9,142 nt of DNA, taken from contig JAUVUS010000067.1 in assembly GCA_030600865.1 (NCBI GenBank), forward strand, positions 1-9,142, in the 5' to 3' direction. The position numbers and the translations under genes were made by a program. Shown piece by piece: positions 1 to 7,150 of this stretch; position 1 is the first letter of the stretch, and each line of letters begins with the position of its first letter. This DNA comes from Bacteroidales bacterium (lineage in GTDB: Bacteria > Bacteroidota > Bacteroidia > Bacteroidales > UBA12077). The notes under the pieces are model-generated. The model saw nothing but the letters and a program-made list of their open reading frames with translations, was not told the DNA's origin and did not search any database.

Positions 1-1
1 A

Positions 2-691
2 ATTGATGATGATGCCCTTTCGAGACGAGTTATTGAAGAATTTATTACTCGTACTGATTTTCTTGAACTAAAAAACTCATTTCAAAATGCCGTGGAAGCT
101 ATCAACGCTCTTGATAAGAACCCGGAAGATATTGATTTAATTTTTCTTGATATAGAGATGCCCGAGATGGATGGCATCGATTTTTTAAATACACTAATAA
201 ATTTACCTCAGGTGATTATCGTTTCTTCGAAAGAGAAATATGCACTTGAAGCTTTTGGTTATGATGTGACGGATTATTTACTGAAACCAATTACTTATGG
301 GAGGTTTTATAAAGCAGTATTGAAATCAAAAAATATTCATGATACAAGGAGCAAGAAAGAACCCAACGAAATTTTTATAAAGAAAAATTCAGCTCTTGTA
401 CAATTAAAATATGACGATATACTCTGGGTTGAAGCCTTGGAGAACTATGTTATTGTAATTTCATATAATGAAAAGTTTACAATACATTTTACTATGAAAT
501 CAATCGAGAGCCAATTGCCTGTTTCTCAGTTCAAAAGAGTCCATCGTTCATATATTGTGAATGTTCGTAAAATTAATCGTATTGAGGATAATTCTATTTA
601 TATAAAGAGTAACGACGGAATTAAAGCAATACCAATTGGGAAGGCGTACAAGGATAGATTCATGAAAGATATCAACCTAATGGGGAAATAA
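2..691 (+). CDS. LytTR-family two-component response regulator (5' end outside window)
   Basis: The frame is open to the left edge, so the gene is truncated there; a GTG at 92 is internal, because receiver-domain sequence (I-D-D-D...) is already readable from base 2. About 229 residues are visible. The receiver domain (visible residues 1-110) shows the acidic pocket (Asp2-4), the phospho-acceptor Asp50 in LDIEMPEMDG, the Ser75 switch position and Lys95 in YLLKPI. A LytTR DNA-binding domain (about 123-229) follows, with the typical VEALENYV and KRVHRSYIVN segments. Family knowledge: such proteins are phosphorylated by a membrane histidine kinase, often encoded next door, and bind paired direct repeats upstream of their targets. 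The partner kinase, if any, lies outside the window. The domain assignment is firm; the target genes are unknown. Confidence 0.93.
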   Translation: MDDDALSRRVIEEFITRTDFLELKNSFQNAVEAINALDKNPEDIDLIFLDIEMPEMDGIDFLNTLINLPQVIIVSSKEKYALEAFGYDVTDYLLKPITYGRFYKAVLKSKNIHDTRSKKEPNEIFIKKNSALVQLKYDDILWVEALENYVIVISYNEKFTIHFTMKSIESQLPVSQFKRVHRSYIVNVRKINRIEDNSIYIKSNDGIKAIPIGKAYKDRFMKDINLMGK

Positions 692-715
692 ATCGGGGTT
701 TATCCCCTTTTTTTT
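682..715 (+). terminator. Intrinsic terminator after the LytTR regulator
   Basis: A compact hairpin, GGGG (695-698) / CCCC (704-707) with loop TTTAT, runs directly into eight Ts (708-715). A longer alternative fold pairs GGGG 682-685 plus ATAAA 688-692 with TTTAT 699-703 plus CCCC 704-707, overlapping the stop codon. Either fold places the U-tract correctly. Only 18 nt separate the T-run from the next start codon. Confidence 0.7.
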
Positions 716-733
716 GTTTTAAAAATTGGTAAT

Positions 734-1924
734 ATGATTTCGCAAAGACAACTTTTTTTGCAACACGTAGGGCAAACTTCTGATTTTCCTTTACAACTGG
801 AAATTGAACGAGCAGATGGCATATACATGTATGATAATAAAGGTAAGTCATATATTGATTTAATTTCCGGAGTATCAGTAAGTAATGTTGGGCATTTGCA
901 TCCTGAAGTTGTTAAAGCTGTAAAAGACCAGGTAGAGAAATATATGCACTTAATGGTTTATGGCGAATATATTCAAACACCCCAAGTAGAATTTGCAAAG
1001 AAACTGACAAGCCTATTACCGGAAAATTTGAATTCGGTATATTTTGTTAACTCAGGGAGTGAGGCCATTGAGGGAGCATTAAAATTAGCTAAAAGATATA
1101 CAGGCCGATCTGAGATTATTTCTTTCAAAAATGCATATCATGGGAGTACACATGGAGCACTCAGTGTAATGGGGAATGAAGAGTTTAAAAACTCTTTTAG
1201 ACCTTTATTACCTGATGTAAATTTTTTAAACTTTAATTCTTATGAAGATTTAAATTTGATTACAGAAAAAACTGCTTGTGTATTAGTTGAGCCTGTACAG
1301 GGTGAGGCAGGCATAAGACTTCCAAAAGATAATTATTTAACAAAACTTCGTGAAAGATGTAGCGCAGTTGGTGCCTTGTTAATTTTTGATGAAATTCAGA
1401 CAGGTTTTGGCCGAACTGGTAATTTATTTGCATTTAAAGAATATAATATTGTTCCTGATATAATGACAATAGCAAAAGGAATGGGAGGAGGAATGCCAAT
1501 CGGGGCATTTGTTTCATCAAATAGAATTATGTCGAGGTTTAAAACAAACCCTATACTTGGACATATTACCACATTTGGAGGTCATCCGGTTTCGTGTGCC
1601 GCAGCTTGTGCTTCTTTGGATGTTCTTATTAATGAAAAAATAATTGACGATGTTAAAAGTAAAGGAGATTTATTTAGAAAGTATTTAAATCATCCGGAAA
1701 TAAAAGAAATACGGGGTATAGGCTTGTTCATGGCAGTTGAGTTACGCGATTTTAATCAGGTTAAAAAAGTTATTGATATTGCTATTAATAAAGGCCTTGT
1801 TATGGATTGGTTTTTATTTCATGATAGTGCTTTTAGAATTGCTCCGCCTTTAATTATTACGAAAGATCAAATAAAACAAGCTTGCGATATTCTAAATGAA
1901 TCAATTGAGGAATCTGTAAAATAA
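734..1924 (+). CDS. Class III PLP-dependent aminotransferase (acetylornithine/ornithine aminotransferase-like)
   Basis: A complete 396-residue protein, a normal length for fold-type I, class III aminotransferases. It shows SGSEA (107-111, phosphate-binding loop), Tyr135-His136 stacking on the cofactor in AYHGSTHGA, EPVQGE (186-191), Asp219 in FDEIQTGFGRTG (contact to the pyridine nitrogen), the Schiff-base Lys248 in IAKGMGGGMPIGA, the TTFGGHP loop (279-285), and Arg368 in FRIAPPL, which in this class binds the substrate alpha-carboxylate. It should be a cytosolic enzyme moving an amino group, probably from an omega-amino donor, to a 2-oxo acid. The exact substrate (acetylornithine, ornithine, GABA, lysine) cannot be read from sequence alone, and no arginine- or proline-pathway genes are adjacent. 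No Shine-Dalgarno is visible before the ATG, which follows an A/T-rich stretch. The upstream gene ends in a terminator 18 nt away. Confidence 0.93.
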   Translation: MISQRQLFLQHVGQTSDFPLQLEIERADGIYMYDNKGKSYIDLISGVSVSNVGHLHPEVVKAVKDQVEKYMHLMVYGEYIQTPQVEFAKKLTSLLPENLNSVYFVNSGSEAIEGALKLAKRYTGRSEIISFKNAYHGSTHGALSVMGNEEFKNSFRPLLPDVNFLNFNSYEDLNLITEKTACVLVEPVQGEAGIRLPKDNYLTKLRERCSAVGALLIFDEIQTGFGRTGNLFAFKEYNIVPDIMTIAKGMGGGMPIGAFVSSNRIMSRFKTNPILGHITTFGGHPVSCAAACASLDVLINEKIIDDVKSKGDLFRKYLNHPEIKEIRGIGLFMAVELRDFNQVKKVIDIAINKGLVMDWFLFHDSAFRIAPPLIITKDQIKQACDILNESIEESVK

Positions 1925-1971
1925 AAATGATTTTCCATAGTTAGTACTAATTAATGAATACTATTAAGTAG

Positions 1972-2838
1972 ATGAAAAAGGTTTGTATAGTAAATATTAA
2001 GATAATTATTTTGTTGATTATTACTATCTTATTTCAAAAACAAGAAATGTTTGGAAATAATAGGAGCCAGGGGGAATTAGAACTTTATGAAGATTCTTTA
2101 CAATATTATTTTACATTACTTGCTAGCGAAAGGGATGATAATAATAAAATTGAGCTTAATAATCAGATAATTAAGTATTTTAGGGAAGCTTTAAAAAATG
2201 AAAACTCATTTACATATCCTTTTGATTCGTTAAAAAATATTGGAATAATAAAATCAGAAGACGAAAAACTTCGAATAATAACCTGGAATTTACCTTACAA
2301 TGATAGAACACATAAATATTTTGGATTTATTCAATATAAAAAATCAAAAAAAGCTTATATTTTTTATGAGTTAAATGATGATTCAGATAATATTAAAAAG
2401 CCAGAGTTGGTAATATTAAATGATAAAAACTGGTATGGTGCATTATATTATAAAATTATAACCAACAAGAACAAGGGAAAAGTATACTATACATTATTAG
2501 GTGCCGATTTAAATAATTTATTAACCAAAAAGAAAATTATTGAGATACTATATTTTGATAAAAATGATTTTCTCGTATTTGGTAATAAAGTTTTTAAAAA
2601 TCAAAGCATCCCTATATCTCGGGTGATTTTTGAATTCAATGCTCAAACAAATATGACCTTGACTTATGATGAAGAAAAGGAAATGATTATTTATGATCAT
2701 TTGTCTCCATCACGACCAAGTTTGGAAGGCCAATTCGAATTTTACGGACCCGATTTCTCATACGATGGATTAAAATTTGAGCGAGGTATCTGGAATGCTT
2801 ATTTTGATATTGATGTTCGGGATTATAATATTGAATAG
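1972..2838 (+). CDS. Secreted or periplasmic protein of unknown function
   Basis: A 288-residue protein I cannot assign to a function. It opens with a Lys-rich N-terminus and a hydrophobic stretch (about residues 8-22), which looks like a signal peptide; no clear lipobox Cys is seen. The mature part is rich in Asp, Asn, Lys and Tyr. The C-terminal half has an ordered series of aromatic/glycine motifs: WYGALYYKI (154-162), YTLLGADLNN (173-182), FGNKVF (203-208), RVIFEFNAQTNMTLTYD (217-233), and a YDHL...YGPDFSYDGLKF block (241-269). From memory, not from a search, this pattern resembles a conserved Bacteroidota family without known role. The alternating aromatic pattern suggests a mostly beta fold. 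The gene lies 47 nt after the aminotransferase and 68 nt before the degenerate receiver gene, with no obvious terminator in either gap, so the three could be co-transcribed. Confidence 0.8.
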   Translation: MKKVCIVNIKIIILLIITILFQKQEMFGNNRSQGELELYEDSLQYYFTLLASERDDNNKIELNNQIIKYFREALKNENSFTYPFDSLKNIGIIKSEDEKLRIITWNLPYNDRTHKYFGFIQYKKSKKAYIFYELNDDSDNIKKPELVILNDKNWYGALYYKIITNKNKGKVYYTLLGADLNNLLTKKKIIEILYFDKNDFLVFGNKVFKNQSIPISRVIFEFNAQTNMTLTYDEEKEMIIYDHLSPSRPSLEGQFEFYGPDFSYDGLKFERGIWNAYFDIDVRDYNIE

Positions 2839-2906
2839 ATTCATTTTCTCTTTACTATTGACTTGTAATAATAATTGTTTTAAATTTAAGTATTAATTTA
2901 GCTTAT

Positions 2907-3452
2907 ATGACCCGACGTATTTCAAAACATAATACTAATGTTATTTTTATCGATGACGATGATTCGTATATCAGGGATGTTCTGGCGAAATTCGAAGAGG
3001 TTAACGATTACAACATAAAAATTTATTCACGTAGCAAAGATTTTTTTGAAGATTTTATTCACATAGAACATACTAGAAAAGAAATTTTTATAATATTTCT
3101 TTCGACATCATTAGAGTTAGATGAAGATAACAACCAGGTTGAAGTGCTTGATGTTTTAAAAAGAATAAAAGAAATTAATTCGTATTCCGAAATTATATTA
3201 TATTCTGACAATGATGATATTAATATTGTTTCATCAGCATTTCATTATGGAGCATATACTTTTATAAAAAAGAATGAAAATATTATTCTACGTATTGAAA
3301 ATAATATTAAAGGTATTATTAGTCAAAAGAATTTCCTGATAAAAAAAGAGGCAAGTAGGAAGTTCACAAGAATATTCTTGCTATTTATTGCAGGGCTGAT
3401 ATTTTCTTTGTTAATACTATACATGATTTTTCCTGAATGGTTTGTGTTTTGA
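2907..3452 (+). CDS. Degenerate receiver domain with C-terminal transmembrane helix
   Basis: A 181-residue protein. Residues 10-140 follow the receiver (CheY-like) layout: the acidic cluster IDDDD (15-19), a hydrophobic strand IIFLS (62-66), LDVLKRIKEI (81-90), IILYS (96-100, switch Ser/Thr position) and FIKK (119-122, conserved Lys). The position expected to hold the phospho-acceptor Asp, in the II-L-D-x-x-L pattern, appears to be Ser66 (FLSTSL), and the following M-P-x-M-D-G loop is absent. Phosphorylation by the usual route is therefore unlikely. After a basic stretch (146-155) a single hydrophobic helix (about 156-175) ends in an aromatic tail (FPEWFVF), so the domain is probably held on the cytoplasmic face as a tail-anchored protein. 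No output domain exists. It could act as a phosphorylation-independent interaction module; that is inference. Confidence 0.75.
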   Translation: MTRRISKHNTNVIFIDDDDSYIRDVLAKFEEVNDYNIKIYSRSKDFFEDFIHIEHTRKEIFIIFLSTSLELDEDNNQVEVLDVLKRIKEINSYSEIILYSDNDDINIVSSAFHYGAYTFIKKNENIILRIENNIKGIISQKNFLIKKEASRKFTRIFLLFIAGLIFSLLILYMIFPEWFVF

Positions 3453-3594
3453 TTACTGCACTTGCCATGTAAAATTTTCACATTAATTTGATTAGTTTTT
3501 GTTATTTGCTGTCTATTTGTCAGGAAAATTTCTCTGGCACAGATATTGAAAAAAGGCACATATAAATTGATGTTGAACTAAAATAATATAAAAA

Positions 3595-4935
3595 ATGCAA
3601 AAAGGTAAAATTGGTGTAACTACAGAGAATATCTTTCCAATTATCAAAAAGTTTCTTTATTCAGATCATGAAATATTTTTAAGAGAGCTAATCTCAAATG
3701 CCATTGATGCATCACAGAAAATGAATAAACTTGCATCATTGGGTGAATTTAAAGGAGAATTAGGTGATCTAACAGTAAAAGTTTCTTTAGATTCTAAAAA
3801 GAAAATACTTACAATAAGTGATAAAGGTATTGGAATGACCGAGGAAGAAATTGATAAGTATATAAACCAAATAGCTTTTTCAAGTGCCGAAGAGTTTATT
3901 AATAAATTTAAAGATAAAACAACTATAATCGGGAAATTTGGATTAGGTTTTTATTCATCATTTATGGTTTCTAAAAAGGTTGAAATCATAACTAAATCAT
4001 ATACAGATAATGCAAAGGCTATTAAATGGTCATGTGATGGTAGCCCTGAATATAATATAGAGGAAATTGAAAAAAAAGATCGCGGTACTGATATCATTTT
4101 ATATATAGATGATGAATCGAAAGAATTTGCCGAAGAAAACAGAATCAGCGATTTGTTAAATAAGTATTGTCGTTACTTACCTATTGAAATTGCATTTGGA
4201 AAACAAAAAGAGTGGAAAGATGGTAAGGAAATAGAAACTGACAAACTAAATATTATTAATGATACCAAACCTTTATGGACACGAACTCCATCAGATTTAA
4301 AAGACGAAGATTATAAAGAATTTTATAGTAAACTTTATCCTGTTGTTGATGATCCATTATTTCATATTCATTTAAATGTTGATTATCCATTTAACTTAAC
4401 AGGGATTCTATATTTTCCAAAGCTTAAAAACAATATAGAGATTCAGAAAAATAAAATTCAGTTGTATGCTAACCAAGTGTTTGTTACTGATTCTGTTGAA
4501 GGTATTGTGCCTGAATTTTTAACAATGCTACATGGCGTGCTCGATTCTCCTGATATTCCGTTAAATGTTTCACGTAGTTATTTGCAAAGCGATTCGAATG
4601 TTAAGAAAATATCAAATCATATTACTAAAAAAGTAGCAGACAGGCTTGATGAGATATTTAAAAATGATCGTCCTCAATTCGAGGAAAAATGGGACGATTT
4701 AAAGGTGTTCATGGAATATGGAATGTTAACTGAAGAAAAATTCTACGAAAAAGCTCAAAAATTTACTTTGCTTAAAAATACAGATGGCAAGTATTTTACT
4801 TTCGAAGAATACGAGAAAATTATTAAAGAGAATCAAACCGATAAAGATAAAAACCTATTTATTTATATGCTACTGATCAGGAAAAACAATATACTTTTAT
4901 TGAAAATGCCAAAGCAAAAGGTTACGATGTGTTAA
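3595..4935 (+). CDS. htpG: HtpG (HSP90) chaperone, N-terminal and middle domain; frame broken near 4856
   Basis: The N-terminal portion of the ATP-dependent chaperone HtpG. Residues 1-210 are the GHKL ATPase domain: catalytic Glu31 and Asn35 in FLRELISNAIDA, Asp76 in DKGIGM, and the GKFGLGFYSSF lid motif (113-123). The middle domain follows, with KPLWTR (about 225-230) and the gamma-phosphate-sensing Arg of NVSRSYL (about 327). Homology holds through Asn420 (4852-4854). After that the frame yields 26 unrelated residues (ending near KQKVTMC) before TAA at 4933. The expected continuation, I-Y-L-Y-A-T-D-Q-E-K, sits in the -1 frame from 4857, so one base is missing between 4855 and 4857. The start ATG follows an A/T-rich leader. 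A weak Bacteroidota-type promoter match (TTG at 3462, TTAATTTG at 3483-3490) is the only regulatory hint I see. Confidence 0.92.
   Translation: MQKGKIGVTTENIFPIIKKFLYSDHEIFLRELISNAIDASQKMNKLASLGEFKGELGDLTVKVSLDSKKKILTISDKGIGMTEEEIDKYINQIAFSSAEEFINKFKDKTTIIGKFGLGFYSSFMVSKKVEIITKSYTDNAKAIKWSCDGSPEYNIEEIEKKDRGTDIILYIDDESKEFAEENRISDLLNKYCRYLPIEIAFGKQKEWKDGKEIETDKLNIINDTKPLWTRTPSDLKDEDYKEFYSKLYPVVDDPLFHIHLNVDYPFNLTGILYFPKLKNNIEIQKNKIQLYANQVFVTDSVEGIVPEFLTMLHGVLDSPDIPLNVSRSYLQSDSNVKKISNHITKKVADRLDEIFKNDRPQFEEKWDDLKVFMEYGMLTEEKFYEKAQKFTLLKNTDGKYFTFEEYEKIIKENQTDKDKNLFIYMLLIRKNNILLLKMPKQKVTMC
4848..4857 (+). other. Frameshift point inside htpG
   Basis: The upstream frame reads AAA AAC CTA TTT, while the homologous downstream frame starts with ATT at 4857. 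Restoring one base after CT (4855-4856) rejoins K-N-L-I-Y-L-Y-A-T-D and gives a single 682-residue HtpG, the usual length for this phylum. The run T AAA AAC (4848-4854) just before it resembles a -1 slippery site, but its first base does not match the X-XXY-YYZ rule. A slip there would yield Pro instead of the expected Leu. No long homopolymer lies at the exact gap. Confidence 0.85.
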
Positions 4936-5642
4936 TAATGGATGGTCAGTTGGATACACATTTTATTAATCATATTGAGCCAAAGTTAAGCAATTCAAGA
5001 TTTTTACGTGTTGACTCTGATGTAGTTGATAAATTGATTAAAAAAGAGGATACAGAGGAATCAAAACTTTCGGCAGAAGAAAAAGGTCAATTAACTCACA
5101 TATTCGAAAGCCAGTTACCAACATTTGCGACATTTACTGTTTCGTTTGAGAATCTAAAAGAAACTGATGATCCAATTATGGTAACACAATCAGAATTTAT
5201 GCGACGAATGAAAGATATGGCAGCAATGGGTGGTGGTGGAATGAATTTCTATGGTGATTTACCTGACAGTTATAATATGGTTTTAAATTCGAATCATCGC
5301 TTAGTTGAAAAAATTCTTGAGCAAAAAGAAAAGAAGGTTGGAACTAAAATAGCAAAAATTTTAGAAGAGTTAAAACCTGTTGAAGAAGAAAAATCTACAT
5401 TGGAAAAAACAAAAGAAGGTAAGAAAGAAGAAGAAATTAACCAGGCCGATAAAGATAAATTAACTGATGTTGATAAGAAAATTGAAGAGCTGAAAAACAA
5501 GAAAAAAGATGTATTAAATAAATACGGTTCAGAAAATAAATATGTCAAGCAACTAGTTGATTTAGCGCTTCTTGCAAACAATATGTTAAAGGGAGAAGAC
5601 TTAACAAAATTTGTAAAACGAAGTGTTGATTTAATAAAATAA
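4929..5642 (+). CDS. htpG: HtpG (HSP90), C-terminal part in the shifted frame
   Basis: This is the remainder of htpG. Homologous sequence in this frame begins at 4857, but the first usable starts are GTG 4929 and ATG 4938. It carries the end of the middle domain (IMDGQLDTHFINHIEPK) and the C-terminal dimerisation domain, including the amphipathic client-binding helix with MRRMKDMAAMGGGGM and the segment PDSYNMVLNSNHRLV. A Lys/Glu-rich insertion (about residues 132-195 of this piece), probably coiled-coil and typical of Bacteroidota HtpG, is followed by the conserved LVDLALLANNMLKGEDL end. The upstream fragment stops at 4933-4935, two bases before ATG 4938, a geometry that would permit coupled re-initiation. 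Alone this piece lacks the ATPase domain. No further stops or frame breaks are present, so decay has not progressed or the break is artefactual. Confidence 0.88.
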   Translation: MLIMDGQLDTHFINHIEPKLSNSRFLRVDSDVVDKLIKKEDTEESKLSAEEKGQLTHIFESQLPTFATFTVSFENLKETDDPIMVTQSEFMRRMKDMAAMGGGGMNFYGDLPDSYNMVLNSNHRLVEKILEQKEKKVGTKIAKILEELKPVEEEKSTLEKTKEGKKEEEINQADKDKLTDVDKKIEELKNKKKDVLNKYGSENKYVKQLVDLALLANNMLKGEDLTKFVKRSVDLIK

Positions 5643-5665
5643 TTGCATGATATTTGTTTTTACTT

Positions 5666-5694
5666 GCCTGTCAAATACTTGACAGGCTTTTTTT
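5666..5694 (+). terminator. Strong intrinsic terminator after htpG
   Basis: A perfect 9-bp stem, GCCTGTCAA (5666-5674) with TTGACAGGC (5679-5687), and a 4-nt loop are followed by seven Ts (5688-5694). It lies 24 nt after the htpG stop and closes that transcription unit. Confidence 0.93.
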
Positions 5695-5733
5695 ATTGTT
5701 TATTTTATGTAATTTAGTATTAAATAAGGTAAG

Positions 5734-6477
5734 ATGAAATCAAAATATAAAGTATTAATATTTATTATTGGGTTAATAGTTTTTGCTCAATACCGTACTT
5801 TATATTCTCAAAATCCCAGAGATCCACGAAAATTTTCATATAATACTACAAAAACTCCAACTATAGGATTAAAAGGGGGGGTGCTTTTATCAACCATTAC
5901 CGGTGATGAAGCTATTGACCAGTATGCAAAAAATATAGGACCGCAAATTGGCCTTACGGGAGCTTTTTATTTACATCCTATGTTGTCGGTTCGAGCTGAG
6001 TTGAATTATGAGCCGAAAGGAGGTAAGTTTGTAAATCACGATATGGAAATGAATTTGCATTATGCAAGCTTACCTGTTTATTTCAAATTTAATTTTACTC
6101 CGGATCCTGAAATATATATTTATGCAGGCGGTTATGCCTCGTATTTAATTGCTGCTAAAACCAAAGGTACTTATGAAATAATAATTGGCGACGATTATAT
6201 AACTCAAACGATTAATGAAGATATTTTACCAAATCTTAATAAGTTCGATGCTGGAATTATTTTAGGCTCGGGTGTTCAGGGTCGGCTTAATCACCTTGTC
6301 GATATTTTCCTTGATCTCAGGGTTACTTGGGGGTTTGTAAATTTAGATAATGGTTCAGCTGAATTGAGATATAATTTTAATTATGAAGCATTTTGGCCCG
6401 AACAAGATTTGGATAAGCCCAAAAATAAAGCTTTCATGTTAACTACAGGATTTATTATTTATATTGACCCACGATAA
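5734..6477 (+). CDS. Outer-membrane beta-barrel protein, PorT/OMP_b-brl_2-like
   Basis: A 247-residue protein with an N-terminal signal peptide: Lys-rich start, hydrophobic core about 7-18, likely cleavage after LYS-Q near residue 25. The mature part alternates hydrophobic and polar residues and shows the hallmarks of the small Bacteroidota outer-membrane barrels: GLKGGVLLSTITG (45-57) as the first strand, LSVRAELNYEPKGGKF (84-99), YASLPVYFKFNF (110-121), then YIYAGGYASYL (128-138), FDAGIILGSGVQ (171-182) and a last strand near FMLTTGFIIYI. It is predicted to sit in the outer membrane as an 8-strand-type barrel. In this family the function is generally unknown beyond a structural or porin-like role. 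The gene starts 39 nt after the htpG terminator's T-run and is likely transcribed alone. Its stop lies 2 nt from the stop of the convergent gene. Confidence 0.85.
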   Translation: MKSKYKVLIFIIGLIVFAQYRTLYSQNPRDPRKFSYNTTKTPTIGLKGGVLLSTITGDEAIDQYAKNIGPQIGLTGAFYLHPMLSVRAELNYEPKGGKFVNHDMEMNLHYASLPVYFKFNFTPDPEIYIYAGGYASYLIAAKTKGTYEIIIGDDYITQTINEDILPNLNKFDAGIILGSGVQGRLNHLVDIFLDLRVTWGFVNLDNGSAELRYNFNYEAFWPEQDLDKPKNKAFMLTTGFIIYIDPR

Positions 6478-6479
6478 AA

Positions 6480-7001
6480 TTAATAAAGCAGTTTTATTTC
6501 ATTTTTTAATGCCTCTAAAGCTAAACTGGTTGGCGACTTTTCCTGAACCATTAAATCTTCAAGAATAAGTTTGCTCAAAGCCAGTGCTGGCGAATCGGGT
6601 TTTACCCTGCTGGTTGCACTATTTATTAATTGGGTTAATTTTGCTCTTGAATTTTTAATTACTTCCCATACTTGCGGCGTTACATATATTTGTTGCGATA
6701 CATTATGATCAAATTCAGATCGTATGGTACTTAAAAGTTCAGATTGCAGTTGTTTTGCTGTCATATTAGGCTTACTAACACGCATTATCAACGATTCAGG
6801 TGATAATCTTTCAAGCAACAAAGTTAATCGTTCGTATGCTTGTAATCGAACGGGAGTTATTATTTGCTGATTTTTTGAAACTATTTCATAATTTCTTTTA
6901 TTCTGATCGTTTTTAACCATTTGCTTAATGATTAATACTGTTGCTATTAATACAATTAATGCAGGTATAGTATATTTTAGGATTTCTAATACTTCGCTCA
7001 T
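6480..7001 (-). CDS. Membrane-anchored protein of unknown function (single N-terminal helix)
   Basis: A 173-residue protein. One hydrophobic helix (about residues 8-27) near the N-terminus is followed by a basic, helix-rich cytoplasmic-type region. Conserved-looking stretches are PVRLQAYERLTLLLERLSPE (50-69), EFDHNVSQQIYVTPQVWEVI (96-115) and a C-terminal ALEALKNEIKLLY. From memory, this arrangement (helix, then P-x-R-L-Q-A-Y-E-R-L and E-x-x-H-N-x-x-Q-Q-I-Y) marks a widespread Bacteroidota family of unknown function, possibly the one named DUF7935; I could not check this. The gene is divergent from the aspartate aminotransferase gene and shares a 190-nt intergenic region with it. No catalytic motif is visible, so no activity is proposed. 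Confidence 0.82.
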   Translation of the reverse strand: MSEVLEILKYTIPALIVLIATVLIIKQMVKNDQNKRNYEIVSKNQQIITPVRLQAYERLTLLLERLSPESLIMRVSKPNMTAKQLQSELLSTIRSEFDHNVSQQIYVTPQVWEVIKNSRAKLTQLINSATSRVKPDSPALALSKLILEDLMVQEKSPTSLALEALKNEIKLLY

Positions 7002-7026
7002 GTTATTGATCTTGATTATTTTAGTT

Positions 7027-7058
7027 GCAATTTATATGATATTGTTTTACAACACAAA
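7027..7058 (-). promoter_or_regulatory. Candidate Bacteroidota promoter for the minus-strand membrane protein gene
   Basis: On the minus strand TTTG (7058-7055) is followed by a 20-nt spacer and TAAATTGC (7034-7027). This is close to the Bacteroidota -33 TTTG / -7 TAnnTTTG pattern with the expected spacing, and lies 26 nt before the start codon. The motif is short and the DNA is AT-rich, so chance is possible. Confidence 0.35.
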
Positions 7059-7086
7059 TTAATACTCTTATTTATTTTATCTTTAC

Positions 7087-7120
7087 ATTGCAAAGAAAAA
7101 GGTTTCAAACTATAAGTTTA
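7087..7120 (+). promoter_or_regulatory. Candidate promoter for the aspartate aminotransferase gene
   Basis: ATTG (7087-7090) and TAAGTTTA (7113-7120) resemble the Bacteroidota -33/-7 elements, each one base off, with a 22-nt spacer that is slightly long. If real, transcription would begin near 7127 and the message would carry a leader of about 65 nt that includes the hairpin at 7151-7172. Confidence 0.3.
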
Positions 7121-7150
7121 GATCAAATTTAAAAAAAAATCAAACATATT

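Noticed and set aside
92..94. GTG at 92 as the start of the left-edge response regulator
   Set aside because: The same frame is open to base 2 and encodes the acidic N-terminal part of the receiver domain, so the gene starts outside the window.
1941..1950. Perfect 10-bp palindrome TTAGTACTAA between the aminotransferase and the secreted protein
   Set aside because: It is short and AT-rich, with no T-run or paired promoter elements; expected by chance in such DNA.
3323..3559. Open frame on the minus strand over the end of the degenerate-receiver gene
   Set aside because: It is antisense to a recognisable domain and a membrane helix, has no family resemblance, and extends into A/T-rich intergenic DNA; a chance frame.
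4848..4854. Programmed -1 frameshift signal in htpG
   Set aside because: T AAA AAC fails the first-base rule for a slippery heptamer, and the slip would give Pro instead of the expected Leu. HtpG is not known for recoding, so it is kept only as a low-probability alternative.
5294..5581. Minus-strand frame rich in Ser and Phe within htpG
   Set aside because: It mirrors the Lys/Glu-rich codons of the HtpG insertion (TTC/TCT runs); composition artefact.
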